Notes under the pieces: model-generated
The model's database searches: none
What the model was told of the DNA's origin: nothing
What the model saw: the letters and a program-made list of their open reading frames with translations, nothing else
Assembly (NCBI GenBank): GCA_030272155.1
Contig: CP126200.1
Span: forward strand, 5,158,001-5,222,000
Direction: 5' to 3'
Source of the DNA: Tetradesmus obliquus
Taxonomy: Eukaryota > Chlorophyta > Chlorophyceae > Sphaeropleales > Scenedesmaceae
DNA length: 64,000 nt
Position numbers and translations under genes: made by a program
Shown: piece by piece, positions 11,401 to 23,492 of the stretch
Numbering within the stretch: position 1 is the stretch's first letter
Layout: each line of letters starts with the position of its first letter

Positions 11401-14400
11401 GCTCCTGCAGCGGCAGCAGCAGCAGTACACAGACCCGCGCATTCAGCACAGCCAGCAGCATGCGGCTCCCAAGTCATACTCCCAAGTCATACTGCACATA
11501 TCAACATGCGGTGCTGCGCAGATACTAACTGATCATGCAGTTCCAGGAACCTGCAAGGGGGCTGCGACAGCAGCAGCAGCAGCAGGCCCGCACCATATGT
11601 CTGCCTTGAAGTTGTACGGCTTGTTCTCCAGCCGCTCCGGCGACATGTACGTCACCGTGCCCGTGTACGTCAGGCACTGCCAGGTGGGGCAGCAGCAGCA
11701 GCAGCGGTGGCAGGAGCAGCAGCGCATACAGGCGTGTCCAAGCAGTAGTGTCAGAACGATGCGGCGAGCGCAAAGACCAGGGTGTTGACTGCAGCTGTAT
11801 ACATACCCCAGGTGGTGCCCTGCTGCACCTGCTGCCGCCCCAGCCTTAACACTAGCAAGAAGCATCACTACCCTCACTTGTACAAGCATGTGCTCTGCTG
11901 CAGTACCGCACCGCAATGCTGGCACATGATGGATGCTGTGCAATGCTCAAAGCCTTTTCGACCCGCACCTGCGCCAGCGTGTGCTCTGCTGTCGCGCTGA
12001 TGCCAAAGTCGCTGAGCTTGGCCTCCCCGCTACGGCTCATGAGGATGTTGGCGGGCTTGATGTCGCGGTGCACCTGGCAGGAAGACAGCACGGGCAGAGT
12101 GGCACACGATTGGTTTTGCACAAGAACAACCAGATGGGTACATACTCAGCCAGCGTATCTGCCAGTAGAATGTGGCGTGGCATGGCGATCCGACTGACGC
12201 TTCAACAGGACGGTGCTTGCCAAAACCGGTGTGCATGCGTGCGATCCAGCGCCTTCATCGTGCCTGAGCATGACCATAGCTGCAAGCTAGCAGAGTACAC
12301 GACGACAGCAGAAGCAGCAGCTGCGCGGCCTCACCATGTGTCGTGAGTGCATGAAGACCAGCCCCTGCAGCAGCCGAGCTGTGATGGTGGCCAGCGCATC
12401 CTCAGGCAGCCGGCCCAGCTGCGCAGCAGCAGCAGCAGCCGCAGCAGCAATACAGCAACACATGTTGGAATGTCAGGACTTCAGCCGCAGCAGCAGCAGC
12501 AGCATGCAGACGCTGGATCGAGAAAGCAGAGTTGGTGAGGGGCAGCTGCTAGAGCAGGCGTTGCGGTGCCGCATCATGCCTGCTGTTACATATGACGTGA
12601 TGTGCGACATGTCACCAACGTCAGGGCAGAGGGGCTCATACGGGGACTGCCGCACCTTCTTGAGCACGTCTGCCAGCGTGCCTCCATCCATGTACTCCAG
12701 CACAATGGCTATCTGCAGCGCAGGCACGACAGCATGAGGCACAGGTCACGACACCGTACCATACACATAGTGCCAGCTCTGCAGACGCCCTGCACAGATA
12801 GCGCAACACAGGGCTTATGGCAGTGGTGCACTGCTTCTGTTACAGCGCTGATGTACACATCCACATGCTGCTGCTTGATGTAAGCGTGCATTGGATCATG
12901 CGCTGTGCATCATTAAAAGAATAAAAAGAAAAAAAAAGAATTTTAGTGTGGCAGAAGGCATCATCTTCCCATCCACCACGCACCTGCTCCCGCTCAGGCA
13001 CCAGGTATGCTCCCAGGAACGACAGCAGGCCAGGCACGTCGTGGCCCTCAGACAGGATCTTGATGTCACGCAGCATCTGCTGCCGCATCTCCTGCAGGAG
13101 GCCAGGCAGCAGCATGTGCAGCAGCATCATGGGCATGAGAGGTTTGAAGCACGCCGGCTGACAAAAGAATTCCAGGCTGCAGCTACCAGCAGGGAGCAGC
13201 TGCCATGGAAAGCCTGCAGCCACGCCCGTGGTCAGAGCTACAGCAGTAACAAGATGAAGCAGCAGCCGCAGGCTCACCTTGTTTGTAAAGTTGACACGCT
13301 TGACAGCCACAAAGCGCCGCAGGCCATGGTGGTACCCTTTGTGCACCTGCAGCCACCAGCAGCAGCAGCAGGCATGCATGCACCAAACCCCACAACTCAG
13401 CATATGCTCAGGCTCAAGGGTCTACTTGCTCTTGCAGTGCATGAACAAGTGCAGCAAGTGCAAGCGGCAAAGTCGGCCTTCCTGGCTCAGTGGTGTGGTC
13501 AACAGCGACCCCTGCTGCAGCACCACAGCTGCTGGACGAACACAGCGCATCAATCAGCGGCCGCCACCTTCCTCAGCCCCTGCTGCTGCTGCTGCTGCTG
13601 CTGCTGCTTACCGTTGCGCACGCGCCTGCACCAAGAGCCTTGATGAACATGATGTCCTTCTCTGACACCTGCAGCAGCAGCGGCGCAGCATCCATGGCCA
13701 TACCATAAGCTCAAGCGGCACTCCGTCGTCAAGAGTTGCTGCAAGTCACTGCTGGCCCGCAGCAGCAGCAGCAGCGGCAGGCAGCTGCTCCTGGCCCACT
13801 ATTGCCACTGCCACCACAACAGCCACCATGAACATGCTGTGGCAACTGCTGCTCGCCGCAACCCCGGCGGTGTCTGGCTGCCCACAAGCAGCTACATGTG
13901 CTGGCCAAACCATAACCCCGTGCATGCCTGTTACACAAGCGCTGTTGCTCGGTGTCCCAAGCGGTGTGGCTGGCCTGCTGACTTGCTGAAATGCTTTGGC
14001 TGGCTGAACATGCACTCCCTGCACACTGCCATCACAACCTGTGCTAACGCTGCTGCTGCTGCTGCTGCTGTAAGCGCTGTGCACCTTGTAGTGCGGCGCG
14101 TCCTGGCCGCCCGACTTGATGAGCCCCTGCTGGCTGAACACGTACTCCCTGCAGGACTTGCCCAGCATGGCGCAGGTGCCATCGGGCTTCACCTCCCAGG
14201 AGTCCTGCAAGCAGCAGCAGCAGCAGCAGCAGCAGCGGCAGGCAGTTCAATTTACATACACGCATACGCCAGGCAAACACAAGGAGCAGTGAGGGAATGG
14301 TTTTGCAGGCTGGGTGTGATAACACAGCACACAGCGCGACCAGTGATGCACAAGGGTGCGGGCTGTCAGCTGTTGGTTACGCACGAGCAGCCTGTGTGTT

Positions 14401-14802
14401 GTAGAAAGCAACTGCAAGGCAGTGATGCAGGTTCATACTTGCAGGACCTTGCGCCTCTGCTGTGCTGTGCCAGCTGCAAGGGCCGCTGCTGACTAGAGCT
14501 GCGCAGGCGAGCTCTGTTGCAAACCTACTGCTGACACATGTCTAGTCTGTGTACGGGGATTCATGTGTGCATGCGCTGCTGGCAGGCTGTACACACAGCA
14601 GTGCTGCAGCTACAGAAGTAACAGTCACTGCCCTAACCAACTGCATGCAAGTTGCTGCTGCATGCTGCCATGTGCGCACCATGTCATGCATGTCCTGTTT
14701 TGGATGGTGCGGGTGCGCGCTGTGCGGGTTAGGCCCCGGTGGGGGCTTAGGCAGGTGCTCTGCATCTGTGACGATCTTCAAAGCAAAAGGTCTAGGAGGC
14801 AT
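8446..14802 (-). CDS. MKK3: MAP kinase kinase, MKK3 type, with NTF2-like domain
   Basis: Fourteen exons (minus): 14802-14680, 14204-14085, 13668-13612, 13346-13278, 13091-12984, 12712-12656, 12418-12335, 12073-11969, 11676-11594, 11404-11314, 9848-9658, 9436-9331, 8968-8804, 8625-8446. All phases agree and give 512 aa, near plant MKK3 length. Dual-specificity kinase that phosphorylates MAP kinases. Visible: glycine loop GAGACAT (94-100), VAVK lysine 116, HRDIKPAN (208-215), DFG (228-230), and the plant MKK activation pattern S/T-x5-S/T as T238 and T244, then GTVTYMSPER and DIWSLGLVLVE. After LARDPARRP the chain enters the NTF2-like domain typical of MKK3 (about 364-512), ending KFSESFILARSASGNYYIAN; a polyQ/polyS insert sits in one loop. 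Exon 1 is the least certain. Introns carry several exon-fragment duplications. Confidence 0.88.
9189..9235 (-). repeat. Partial copy of MKK3 exon 12 end
   Basis: On the minus strand this reads ADALDKLAHLHVDHS followed by a GTGAGC donor. It is a diverged copy of the real exon end (DALDKLAYLYLDHS plus GTGAGG at 9331) and lies about 140 bp further into the intron. Confidence 0.8.
9801..11010 (-). repeat. Tandem array of about 12 copies of an MKK3 exon start
   Basis: The MKK3 exon beginning DEVPLPPPGAISEPCR, with its CAG acceptor and about 50 bases of upstream intron, is repeated. The marker CTGCAGGGCTCGCTGATGG or a near variant starts close to 9801, 9910, 10019, 10128, 10237, 10347, 10460, 10569, 10682, 10791, 10904 and 10952. 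Spacing is 109-113 bp, the last unit being cut to 48. Only the copy nearest 9801 continues into FLSSCLARDP, the kinase C-lobe; the others run into intron-like sequence. Most copies keep a good acceptor. Because 109 is not a multiple of three, including extra copies would usually change the frame. Confidence 0.9.
11190..11225 (-). repeat. Partial copy of MKK3 exon 10 end
   Basis: The minus strand reads a diverged GGCCAAGGAGCTCATCATGC followed by ACGTGAAC. It copies the exon 10 end MELIIH plus its GTGAGT donor at 11313, about 110 bp downstream in gene direction. Confidence 0.75.
13968..14030 (-). repeat. Partial copy of MKK3 exon 2
   Basis: The minus strand reads CRECMFSQPKHFSKSAGQ, a diverged copy of CREYVFSQQGLIKSGGQ in exon 2, placed inside the following intron about 130 bp away. 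Confidence 0.7.
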
Positions 14803-16233
14803 CTTGGCTCAAGCCGTGGAGGTAGGGCCCTGCGTCTGCTCAACTGATGGGGCCCTGCCTGCTGCTACTGCTGTGTGAAGAGCAGTAGTGATGCCTGCAG
14901 GCTGCTGGCAGCTACCCAGGCGCCAGCATTTGCTCTGAGGTTTTTATTAGGTCATTTGCGACGAGTACCGAGTGCTGCGTGCAGCTCGATAAGCGCTGTA
15001 TCCGAGGGACCGAAGTCCACGACACCACAACAGGCACTTCCAACTGAGCTGGCCGATCTTGCCACGCTAAACAGCTACAGAAATGGGCGCACAATATTCG
15101 CGATTGGACACGGACGTTTGCGGTGCCAGCACAGTCCTGGGGACCTTGAGTTGAACAGAAGAACGTGTTACTCATCACCAGCTGTCAGGCAATTGAACCT
15201 CGACCGACCCACCAACATCATCTCGTGGTGTCTGTGTCAATCACAACAGCATGTGCAGCAGCAGTTACTGCCCAAGCCAAGGCTCGCTGCAGCAGCGTAG
15301 CCTGCAGATTGCCAGGTTTTGATTTCCCGCCGCAGTCTGCCAGCACACCATCAGGCTGAAATACTGCCTTGCAGGACACAACCAGCAGAAGTACTACAGA
15401 ACATAATATACCAGCCCTTGACACAACGAAAGGCTCTGCCAACGCTGAGGCCACGTGCAAGGCTCTTGCGGCAACACGGACATCCAACATGCCGACAGCA
15501 GCCGCAACCATCTGCGGTCAGGGCGTGTTCAACTGTGTATGCAGCAACAAACCACAACCCGAGACTGCCAGCAAACATCAGCAATCAAATATACAGGGCC
15601 CAGGCGCGCCGAATACTACACGCCCTACATGCGTGCCGAAAGAAGTTGCCAAACTTCAGCAACAGCAGTTGCAAGCAGCCCTAGAACCTGTGGCAAGCTT
15701 AGATAGGCACACCCAGCATAACATGCATATCAAGCCGCATGATGTTCATGCACATGCCTGTCATCTTTTGAAAGCAGAACCAACAAGCACATGACAACGC
15801 AGCTGTGACAGCCATTGCCAGACAGTCGACAAATACATCTGCCAGCACAGCCTGCCGCACACGACCGGAAGTGCCAGCAGCCCAAGCATGCACGCTGCAA
15901 ACACCGCCCACAGCTGCTGCGCAAGTTTGCGTCGCTGCACCCTGACGCACTGTAACGCTGCACTGCGCGTGGCATAACACACCTTGCAGCAGCTTCGTGT
16001 TGTGCTTGATCTTTTGACACCTAGCAGCAGGATGCCATTGCTCGGCCTACTTTAACACCACGCCAGCGCACATACATGAAGGCTCCCTGCACTCCGCACT
16101 GCACTACCCTCACCTACACTATGGCCTACACCACAACTTTACCACAGCTGCTTGCAAAGGCCTTGCACAAGCAAGCAAGCCACAGCTCGCAATGCCCAAT
16201 TTTCCACAACCTGCAGACGAATCATCAGCTGCC
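14803..16233. other. Spacer: inhibitor-3 3' region and MKK3 promoter
   Basis: No gene recognised on either strand. The two minus-strand genes are arranged head to tail, so this holds the inhibitor-3 3' UTR (left of 16234) and the MKK3 promoter (right of 14802). The plus strand is A/C-rich over about 15340-15980, as expected for the complement of a G/T-rich algal 3' UTR. Confidence 0.4.
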
Positions 16234-16554
16234 TCATTGCTGCAACTGCTGCTGCGGCTGCTCCGGCGGCTGTTGCTGCTTGTCTGGCTGCTGTCCGTCT
16301 GCACAGTCACAGTCTGCGTCACTGTCGTCGTCATCACTCCAGTCGCCAAACTGCCGCCGCCGATGGAAAATGCAGCACTCTGCACATGCCCGCAGCAGCA
16401 GCAAGTGCACACATGTTGTAGCGTTAGTATGATGAAAGGCCGAACAATCCCCCAGCAGAGTACAACTGGAGCACAGCTGCGGTAGCAGCACGGCCTTCTG
16501 CAAGCCTTGCAAGCTGCACAAGCAAGCAGGGAAAGGAATCACCTGGATTCTGAT

Positions 16555-16604
<50 letters not shown>

Positions 16605-16739
16605 TTGATGCTGCTGCTGCTGCCATTAATGCTGCTGGTGCTGCTCATGCGCTGAACACCCACTTTTTGATTTGCGCTTGCCAGCGTTCTCATCGTAGTC
16701 TTCTACATCCTCTGCCCACTTCACACTCTGTGGCCGCAT
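16234..16739 (-). CDS. Protein phosphatase 1 inhibitor-3 (PPP1R11/YPI1 family), 5' end unresolved
   Basis: Two exons are clear: 16727-16664 (possibly extending to an ATG at 16739) and 16379-16234 with stop TGA. They join across a lysine codon to give SVKWAEDVEDYDENAGKRKS, then KKCCIFHRRRQFGDWSDDDD and a polyQ/proline tail. This is the inhibitor-3 signature: a KVxW-like PP1-docking motif, then the cysteine-rich KKCCIFH and an acidic run. The family binds the PP1 catalytic subunit and regulates it in nucleus and cytoplasm. Starting at 16739 the product would be about 74 aa, shorter than usual. An upstream exon is likely; minus-strand 16920-16875 reading SSVVVTVSALE before a GTGCTA donor resembles the family N-terminus but is not certain. 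A long CTG run (16553-16605) lies in the intron. Confidence 0.72.
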
Positions 16740-17888
16740 AGCGGCAGCAGCAGAAGCAGCAGCAGCGAGTCAGACAGCTGGTGTGTGCAAGTTCCAAACG
16801 GGGCACTTGCCAGTCTGCGCACCACGCATGACAACTGAAGCGCAGCATAGCTGTCCTTTAGCACCTCAAGAGCTGAGACAGTGACAACCACACTGGAAGT
16901 GGGTAGCAGAATGTCACACCTTTTTCTTCCGCCGCGGCACGAGGCGCAGTGTGACCGAGTCTGCAGCAGCGTGTCACAAAGGCAAGGTGAGCACTTCTGC
17001 GACAGCTGCTGCTCTGCATGCTGCCCCAGGTGCTGCTCTGCACGCATTGTTGCATGAGACAGAAGACAGTATGTGCTGCTGACGACCTGCACTGATGTTG
17101 GGCTGCATGCAGCTGCGCCTGTTTACATAGCCCTCTACTGAAGCCTGTGTGCTGCTCCTGCAGGACAGACCACGCTGTCGCTCTCTCGAATTTCAGTTCA
17201 GCTGCTCAGCTATTGCCGGCAATCACCATCCTGCTGACTTCCTGCAGCAGGCCTGCTCACCCGTGATGCTGACAGCAGGCGCAACGCCCCCTGATGTGCT
17301 GGCCTGCTGAGCAGCCAGCACCAGCGTGCCAGCGCCTGCCGCATGAACTGCAGCTGCAGACGCCATGAGGCAAGCCTTTACATACTATTGCTGCTCTGAG
17401 CCTGCTGCTGTGGGTCCAGTGTGTCTAGGTGTTGCTGGCAGCAGAAGTACTGACAGGTTATGCTGCTGCCGCTGGGCTATCACAGCCTTGAATGACGCTT
17501 TGATTGATCTAGATTATACAGTTGTGCCAGTGGTGAGCCAGCAAGCAAGATGGGATAGCAGAGCACCGCTCGCGACAGCTACAGTCACTTGTGCCTATCA
17601 CACAAGCCTTTGAAGCCAGCTGGTTGAAAAAAAACGGTTGCGTGAGCAACAATTGCGATCATAATGCACATATGGCGCGTGTCGTGTGGCCATTCTTACA
17701 CCCCACTGTCACAGGACCCGTCACTGCAGTGCCCTATGCTTGAGAGGCCTCTCGCCACATCGTAACACTACAATCCAAGCTGCTGAACGACGTGCATCAT
17801 TCCTCATCAGCCAGACACGCACGGCTTACCTGCCACCTCACACACACGCACAAGCACTCCCGCGCGTTCACAGCCAACCCTTCACAAA
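16740..17888. other. Divergent spacer between inhibitor-3 and OHP2
   Basis: Probable shared promoter region, plus any missing 5' exon of inhibitor-3 at its left end. An A8 run lies near 17627. No other feature recognised. Confidence 0.4.
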
Positions 17889-19196
17889 ATGCAGTGCCTC
17901 AGCAGCAAGCAGGTGTCACAGAATGGTAGGCGTCTTGATCGATTGCTGGCTGGCTGCCCCGCGAGCGCTGCTCAGGCACTCACCGCGCTGCTTCCTGTGG
18001 CCCACAAATTCGCAGGTCTCCGGCAAGCAGCAGCAGCTGGGAAGCAGGTGGGTGGCGTTTTTGTGGTTAATCATGTTGCTGTTCATCATCAGCGTGTGCC
18101 CGCTGACCAATGGGCCGCTGCTGTGCCGGGCTTGTGCTTGCAGAGGTCAGTGACCGTCAGGGCCGTGGACAACAGCGGACTGCTGAAGAAGCCAGAGCTG
18201 CAGAGGCCAGCATCACCGCCCAAGAAGCTATTTGATGATGCAGCAGAGCCAGCAGCAGCACAGCCAGCAGCAGCAGCGCCCAGCGCGGCACAAGCAGCAG
18301 CAGACCCAAGCACCACCGGGTGAGCTGATGCTCAGCATGCAGGACTCATTACAGCAGTGAAGGGTACACACCTGAGTGGTTGTAAGAAACGTTATAGTTT
18401 TGATGTTGTCAGCAGCCACCTGTGGTATGAGGCAGGTCGTCTAGGCATCCTGCTCTATAAGCTGAGGCCAGCTGAAACCGCTTCTAGCGCTGCAGCAACT
18501 GACAGTGGCACATATTGCTCTGCCGCCGCTGCTGCCTCTGCCGTCTGGTGTCATCAACAGGCAAGTGACCGTGGAGTGGCAGCGCATGCGCGCGAAAGAG
18601 ATGCGCAAGTACTTCCAGGACCAGCAGCAGGAGTCGGCGGTGCAGAAAGCACAGTGAGTGGCCTGACAGCTGGATGCAGCACGCGCGTTGCAGCAGCAAG
18701 TTCTGTTTCAACAGACATTGCACTGCGATAACTTTGACTGTTAGATCTACGGCACCAGATTGCTGGCGGTGTGCAGCGCCTGCACGTTTTCGCATAACAG
18801 CTGCAAGTGCTGCGCGTGCTCGTACGGCGTACGGCTTCTTGAAGCAGCCTAGTTGTGCAGCTGGCACAGCTCTGCTTAGGCACTGGCGGCGCAGCTTCCT
18901 GGCTCTGTCCTCTGCTTCACACACGGCAGCACTCGGTGCCATGCTTCCTCAAGCGTTTACGGTCAGGTGTGCCCTCGGTGCGCTTATGCTGTTGCTGCCA
19001 AGCCTGACAACTGGCTGCTGTTTGTGCTGCACCTTGCAGGCTGTTTGGCTGGACGCCGGCAAACGAAATCGGCAACGGGCGGTGGGTCATGTTTGGCGTG
19101 TTTGTGGGCCTGCTGACAGAGTATGCCACCGGTGTGAACTTCCCGGACCAGATCGCGCTGCTGCTCAGCTACCTGGGCATTGTGGATGTGGAGTAA
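17889..19196 (+). CDS. OHP2: One-helix protein 2 (LHC-family, plastid)
   Basis: Four exons: 17889-18047, 18144-18319, 18561-18653 and 19040-19196, giving 194 aa with all phases consistent. The conserved end reads VTVEWQRMRAKEMRKYF, then FGWTPANEIGNGRWVMFGVF and LLTEYATG, closing IVDVE. This matches plant OHP2 closely: the helix with the ExxNGR chlorophyll-binding motif (E..NGRW here) and the short C-terminus. OHP2 lies in the thylakoid membrane and with OHP1 and HCF244 delivers pigment during photosystem II D1 assembly (known from plants and Chlamydomonas). The N-terminal half looks like a chloroplast transit peptide plus an Ala/Pro-rich linker. The exon 1 start and first donor are the least certain, since the frame stays open across the first intron. 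Confidence 0.85.
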
Positions 19197-20735
19197 GCGG
19201 GTGGTTAACAATGCAAATGGGAATGCAGCGTGCCATGCTGCACCATGCATTGGATCTTCAGGGTACGGCTGTGGGTGGTGGTGGTGGTGATGGGTGTTGG
19301 GTGAGGAGAGAATCGACTGTGCAGGAGGCTATGGCGGGCAGTAGAACGCTGCACAGCGTGCACTGGTTTTTGGCAGACACGTGGCTGCTGCATGCGGTTG
19401 TTACGCGCAGCTTGCAACATGCGGCCGCCCATAGCCTGTGCAGTGCGTGTGTTTTGTAGCAGCGGCAGGCATGGTGCACGGCTGTGCAACAGGGAGCAGG
19501 CGCATGCAGCAGCTGCCAGTGCGTGCTGTTGCGTTTTTGGTACAGTGTTCAGTCGTTTCAGTGCTGGTGCTGCTCGTGCAGCAGCAAGGGCACAGCACAG
19601 CTCTCCGTCAACAGCTTGCAGCAAGTGCTGCTGCATGCGGAGGTGGCTGCTTCCATTGCAGGACTGCGTCATGGCTTGCAGGAGGGCAGCATGCCTGCTG
19701 GCAAATGCGTGGCACTGTTGGTGCTTCGATTTGCATAATTGTGCTGCGCCTGAGATGCAGTAGCACACCACCAGCATTGGCGTGGGGTACTCAGAGTATT
19801 CTGCAATTTGGTATGGTGTGCAGTACTGTCTGCATCATTCATTCGTGCACATGGCAAGCTGTGCTGAAGTGCGGAATGGAGTGTGTGGATTCTCAAGTTG
19901 CAGCCCTGGCTTGCATCGAGGGCATGGTGATGATGAGAAGAAAACACGACTGTACATTTGTGCGTGCCAACCTTCTGGTACCCTTGCAGTAAAGCTGCAC
20001 AACATACACAGGTTTTGTGCAGATTTGGGGCGCAGCTGGGCAATACTGAATGGAGGTTCGATTACTTGTAGTACATCGCATGGCTTGGTGAGTGTCTGGA
20101 GGTGTGCAGGGTGTGGTGAATGAAGCACGTCGGTGTACAGCACGGCATGCAGCGCGGGGTGACACAGCGCAGGAGTGGCATGCACCAGCAGTCGTTCTTG
20201 AGAAGCCCCAGCATTGTGGAGGCAATCGTAACTGTGTCAATTACTTTTCAAAAGGTTTCATGCCTATTGATGGTCTGTTGCCTGAGAGAATACCACCTCA
20301 CCAGCACAGTTGGTGTCACAAGGGGCTTGGGCCGTGCACGCCCTGAAGACCAGGCAGACACCGCTGGTACTACCGTAGTACGCAGTTATAACAACTGCTC
20401 AGCGGCTGCTTGCAGGAACTGGTGTATAAGAACGAATTTACTTTGGTGTGCTGTAGTGTCACTGGACTCTGCAAATGATGGAGCTTTTAGCAACCATCAA
20501 TCACGGGCCAGAAAGGAGGCAAAAGGTGACAGTATCCAGTTGGTTGGACTGCGTCTGACGAACAAAACCACGCTGGGGTTCAGGGCCCTGTGCATGAGCT
20601 CCTGCAGCGCTGACTGAGGCTACATTGGTGACGTCTCGATAGCACAGCCTCCTAGATCGGGAGTAAGGAGTTTGTAGCAGCATACAAGCTGCATTTCAGC
20701 ACTTCTGCCGTCTGCTCACCCACGAAATACACACC
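19197..20735. other. OHP2 3' region and IPMI promoter
   Basis: No gene recognised in 1.5 kb. The plus strand is G/T-rich for the first kilobase, like the 3' UTRs elsewhere in the window. Confidence 0.4.
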
Positions 20736-23351
20736 ATGCAGCTGATGCAGCAGCGGTGCCACAGGGCAGCTGTCAGCAGCAGGTCCAGGGCAGTACGTGT
20801 AGAGGCTAAAACATACAAGGCACCGGATGCGCCACGTATTGTGCGGGGCACCTGCTACGTGACGAAGGATGTGCGTTCAGGGCACTCAGAGGGCTGCCAG
20901 CTCCCTGTGCGATACATGGCCTAATTAGATTGTTTGTTTGTCTACAGAACATTGATACCGATCAGATCATCCCAGCAGAGTACCTGACGCTGGTGCCCTC
21001 AAAGGTATACCACTGATAGTTGCGGCTGACCAGAAGTGCTGCCAGGCGCAACCGCTAGCTTCTTGTCGACACGCATTAGCTTATTGCTACATCAAACTTG
21101 CAATGTTCAGCGCATTCAGCTCCATGCGTTCGCACACTAGGGCTTTCACCCTGTGCTGCTGCTTGCTGCTGCTGCTGTGCTGCACAGCACACTGCATGCA
21201 CACACACCTGTTTGCTTGCATGGGGATCCGCGTCTGACTTGCGTGTCACGTGTAATTTAACTTTATGCTTAGTATATGTATTTGGTGTGCTGCTGCAGCC
21301 TGATGAGTATGAGAAGCTGGGCAGCTATGCAATGATTGGCCTCCCGGACGACGAGTACAAGACACCGTGAGCTGGACAGCTGCGCCAGCTTTGCAGTGTC
21401 AACAGCAGCAGCAGCAGCAGTAGCAACAGCAGCAGCAGCAGCACTAGCAGCAGTGCAGCAGCAATTCTGGATGCTGGTGCTGGTGGGGGGCACTGGAGGC
21501 CTGCTGCTTGTGCTTGCGGCAATGAGCTGGCGTGCAGCAACGCCTACATAAGCAACTGCAGGGACAGTGCGACACTGCGTGGTGCATGCTTGCCAAGCTG
21601 TTCCCAGCCGAGCAACAACAGGACAGAAACAGAGTAGCAGCAGCAGTAGCATAGTGATACCTGCTCAGCCACAGCGTAGCACATCCCCGCAAGCTGCGTG
21701 CGACGTGCTGAGGTGTGTGCTGCTGCAGGTATGTTGCTGAGGGCGAGATGAAGACAAAGTACACGGTGCTCATCGGCGGGCAGAACTTTGGCTGCGGCTC
21801 ATCACGCGAGCACGCACCAGTAGCTATTGGGGCAGCAGGTGCGCTGTTACATGCGTCATACTGCGGTTAGCGGCAGTGTGACAAGGTCTTTCAGCTGGGA
21901 TTTATTTGGTGCCAGCTGTTGTGTGTGAGCAGCTGGTGCGGGCGAAGCAACAAAGCAGACAGGAGGAGCAGGTTTGAGCGCAGACGCAGCTGCAGTAGGG
22001 CTGTGGCCGCCGATTGGGTTCAGTGCGGTGTGGCTACAAGTGACAGCAGCAGCAGCAGCAGCAGCAGCGTTGGCTGGCGCAATACAGCTGCTCAGGAGAC
22101 TTAGAACGAGAGGTCTTCTGGCGCAGCTTTGCTTGCATGTTTCGCATCCAATGCAGTCCGTGAGGACTCAGCGGATGTGTAAATTCGTTCTTATACAGCT
22201 GCACTGAGGGCAGCCACTTGTGCTGAACGCCACGAGAGACTGGCAGGGGTGCAGCTGTGGCTAATGCGGCAGCAGTTTACAGCAGTGAGCCGCAGTGCGG
22301 GCAGCGCAGGCAGTGCAGGCGGCCCTGTCAATGGCTGCAGCTGGAGCAGCGGCGATCTCTGGTGATGGTCAGTGCAGTTGCCAGGCAGCAGCAGCAGCAG
22401 CAGTGTGTTTTCCTGCCTGGCTGCTTGCCTGAGGTGTTCTGCATGAGCACATGTCACAGGCCACACTGGCAGCACCATGTGCCACAGTCACTGCTACAGC
22501 TTGGGCCTTGCCAGGTGCAGCGCAGCACCCTGCTGCTGCCATACCCCTCCCCGCCGCTGACATGTAGCTGCCCGGCTGCTGCTTGTTGCGCTGCAGGCGG
22601 CCAGGTGGTGGTTGCTGAGTCGTACGCACGCATCTTCTTCCGCAACTGCATGAGCACGGGCGAGCTGTACCCAGTGGAGACCGACGCGCGCATTTGCGAG
22701 GAGCTCAAGACAGGTGGGGCTCACGTCACGCCTATGTCAGCAATCGTTTGCAGTCTGTTTGTATGTGTTTGCAGTGGGTGCTGTTAGCTTGTAGCCTTGG
22801 CGGCCACCTGTAAGTATGTTACTGCAGTAGTAAGCTGTGCTGCAGTGTGTAAGATGTGCTGCAGTTGTAAGGCAGTGTGTGCTGCTGCTGCTGCCTCCAG
22901 GCGAGGGCGTGACCGTTGACATGCGCCGATGTTACTCGATGTTCATCTTGTGTACGCTGCTGCTGCTGCTGCTGCTGCCGCTGCTGGCACCAGGCGAGGA
23001 CGTGACTGTTGACATGGAGGCCAACGTGCTCATCAACCACACCACCGGCAAGGAGTACCCGCTCAAGCCCCTGGGTGACGTGAGTGGCGTGCCAGCCCTG
23101 CTGCTGCTGCTGCTGCTGCTGCTCTCCTGTCCTAGTGCTGATGCAGCCAGCTTTGCCTGCTCCATGCCCAGCCCAGTAAAGCTCACCCAGCTGACATCAG
23201 CTTGCTGTGCTGCGCACCTACTGGTGAGTGCATGCCTTGCGTAGATTCCAAAACAAATGCCTAGACTGCATTTTCACCGCCACGCTTGCTTCCATAGAAG
23301 CAGTTGAGTTGTTGCCATGGTTGTGATCGCACGTGCTGCCTGCTGAACGGT

Positions 23352-23402
<51 letters not shown>

Positions 23403-23492
23403 GCCATGCACATGCAGGCTGGGCCCGTGATTGATGCCGGTGGCCTGTTTGACTATGCCAGGCAGCAGGGCATGATTAAGAGCGCTGTCTGA
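20736..23492 (+). CDS. LEUD: 3-isopropylmalate dehydratase small subunit (plastid)
   Basis: Seven exons: 20736-20870, 20948-21004, 21299-21366, 21729-21838, 22597-22713, 22994-23079, 23418-23492; phases agree, 215 aa. It is the swivel subunit of isopropylmalate isomerase (2- to 3-isopropylmalate, leucine synthesis), partnering a 4Fe-4S large subunit. The sequence shows [20 protein letters not shown], the family hallmark [12 protein letters not shown], then [19 protein letters not shown] and the ending [11 protein letters not shown]. About 35 N-terminal residues rich in R and S look like a chloroplast transit peptide. Intron 5 holds a second, diverged start of exon 6 (22901-22926) behind its own acceptor. 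Confidence 0.92.
22898..22926 (+). repeat. Partial copy of IPMI exon 6 start
   Basis: CAG followed by GCGAGGGCGTGACCGTTGAC copies the true exon start (CAG then GCGAGGACGTGACTGTTGAC at 22994), 93 bp upstream. It keeps a usable acceptor but not the rest of the exon. Confidence 0.85.

Noticed and set aside
20045-20075. GGTTCGATTAC as a tRNA T-arm
   Set aside because: No matching acceptor, D-arm or anticodon stem could be drawn around it.
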